Source: Clostridia bacterium (GTDB lineage Bacteria > Bacillota > DSM-521 > Neomoorellales > SLTJ01). From it: a stretch of 6,556 bases of DNA. The stretch spans positions 1 through 6,556 of the forward strand of contig JACIYD010000094.1 of NCBI GenBank assembly GCA_014360105.1. The letters are read 5' to 3'. Below are positions 5,663 to 6,556 of this stretch, one piece after another. Both the position numbers and the translations under genes were made by a program. The notes below the pieces were generated by a model. That model saw only the letters and a list, made by a program, of their open reading frames with translations, was not told the origin of the DNA and did no database searches. Within the stretch, counting starts at the first letter, position 1; the number at the start of each line of letters is the position of its first letter.

Positions 5663-6554
5663 CTTTCCCGTCGCCTCCCAGCACAAGCCGCAACTGCCGG
5701 GCCCGAATGGCGTCAACGGTTCCCTTCTGCTCGGCCAGGGTAACCGTATGCTGACCCAGCAGGCAGTAAAGGTCCAGAAGCTCCGGCTTTTGCGCCGCCA
5801 GGGCCGCGACGTGACCTGCAACGGTTACGGCGTCGCCCCGGCTGATGGGCCCGGTCAGGGCCTGGGGGATACCCACCGCGGCCACGTTTGCCAATGTGCC
5901 GTAAATCAGGGGATAGAGAGCTTTGACCATCAGTTCCGGCGGGAGACCCGCCTCCACCAGGAGAGCCCGAGCCAGGTCCAAGAGCGTAACGAGGTAATTG
6001 GAGGCTACGCACGCGGCGGCATGGTAAAGCGGCTTGGCAGCGGGGTCGATGTAAAAGAAGGTGCCGCCGAGGTCCTGCACCAACTGTTCGGCCAGAGGAA
6101 AGGCCGCCTCGTCCCCTTCAATGCTGAAGACGGCCCCGGGTAGGTTTTCGCGGCCCTTTTCGGGCGTGGGACAAGATTGCAAGGGGTGCAGACTCAAAAT
6201 GTAAGCCCCACTTGCGCGGGCCGGCGCCAGCACGCTAGCCGGCTGGGAGCCGCTGGCATGGATTACCACCTGGCCGGGTCGGAAGGCGCCTTGTGCCGCC
6301 AGCCTTGCGGCCAGTGGCCCGATCAGCTCGTCGCGCACGGTCAAAAACAGCACTTCTGCTTCGTGCGCCAGCTCCGTGGCCCGGTCGAATGCTCTTGTTC
6401 CCAACAATTTGGCCGCTCTTGCGGTAGAGGCGGCGCTGCTGTTCTTAACACCGCACAGGGGATAACCTTTTTCCCGTAAAAGAAGCCCGACTGCTCCCCC
6501 GACCCTACCGGCGCCGATAATTCCGACCTTCGGCTTTTTTCCGGTCGGCGCCAC
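5616..6554 (-). CDS. Rossmann-like / DUF2520 oxidoreductase, candidate ketopantoate reductase (5' end uncertain)
   Basis: The protein has an N-terminal NAD(P)-binding domain with KVGIIGAGRVGGAVG (residues 9-23) and an all-helical C-terminal half of the DUF2520 type (COG5495). That half carries HPLQSCP (123-129), KPLYHAAACVASNYL (174-188) and LTGPISRGD (233-241). This two-domain layout matches the 6-phosphogluconate dehydrogenase-like fold of ketopantoate reductases, and Lys174 and Asn186 are plausible active-site residues. Position directly before panC supports reduction of ketopantoate to pantoate. A ketopantoate reductase called PanG, unrelated in close sequence to PanE, has been reported from Francisella; I believe it belongs to this kind of family but cannot verify that here. 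GTG at 6554 gives 312 residues, near the family length, but only two bases lie upstream, so the true start may be outside. Family sure; reaction inferred. Confidence 0.85.
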   Translation of the reverse strand: MAPTGKKPKVGIIGAGRVGGAVGLLLREKGYPLCGVKNSSAASTARAAKLLGTRAFDRATELAHEAEVLFLTVRDELIGPLAARLAAQGAFRPGQVVIHASGSQPASVLAPARASGAYILSLHPLQSCPTPEKGRENLPGAVFSIEGDEAAFPLAEQLVQDLGGTFFYIDPAAKPLYHAAACVASNYLVTLLDLARALLVEAGLPPELMVKALYPLIYGTLANVAAVGIPQALTGPISRGDAVTVAGHVAALAAQKPELLDLYCLLGQHTVTLAEQKGTVDAIRARQLRLVLGGDGKGAQDQRPERNAAVQP

Positions 6555-6556
6555 GG

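Noticed and set aside
4757..5743. A 328-codon open frame on the plus strand opposite panC
   Set aside because: It is antisense to panC and the DUF2520 gene, has no recognisable domain and low-complexity, His/Arg/Gln-rich composition typical of GC-rich antisense frames.
5663..5821. A 53-residue N-terminal extension of PanC from an upstream ATG
   Set aside because: The segment reads Trp/Arg/Ser-rich shadow sequence of the DUF2520 gene; the GTG at 5662 has a Shine-Dalgarno and gives the normal PanC length.

Overview
The window is a compact, GC-rich (roughly 60% by eye) stretch of bacterial chromosome with eight protein genes, all on the minus strand and therefore read from right to left. The protein sequences and the clustering of pantothenate, biotin and tRNA-dihydrouridine genes look most like anaerobic, often thermophilic Clostridia of the Moorella / Ammonifex / Desulfotomaculum type. 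That placement is an inference from memory of similar clusters; no marker fixes a species. I saw no mobile element, CRISPR array, tRNA or rRNA.

In transcription order there appear to be three units. Unit A (6554 to 4447): a Rossmann/DUF2520 oxidoreductase, panC and panD. The first pair overlaps by 47 bases, the second is separated by one base, and a rho-independent terminator follows (4401-4438). Unit B (4388 to 2551): a GTCAACC-N14-GGTTGAC operator of BirA type, then birA (TTG start) and bioY, then a second terminator (2551-2584). Unit C (about 2557 to 1): a candidate promoter, coaX, dusB and an oxidoreductase resembling cyanobacterial acyl-ACP reductase (COG5322-like), cut by the left edge of the window.

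Functionally the window is mostly CoA and biotin supply. PanD makes beta-alanine, PanC joins it to pantoate, and CoaX phosphorylates pantothenate, the first step towards CoA. The DUF2520 protein next to panC is a good candidate for the missing ketopantoate reductase. BioY imports biotin and BirA attaches it to carboxylases while probably repressing its own unit. DusB modifies tRNA. The last gene may act on acyl-thioesters, but its catalytic half lies outside the window.

The points most worth a second look are the unreported BirA operator, the hairpin between a perfect Shine-Dalgarno sequence and the bioY start codon, the DUF2520 gene as a ketopantoate reductase, and the acyl-ACP-reductase-like gene in a non-cyanobacterial setting. 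Four of the eight genes use GTG or TTG starts. The longest readings of panC, birA and coaX overshoot the probable start sites; the corrected starts are given. No clearly undescribed multi-gene system is visible.
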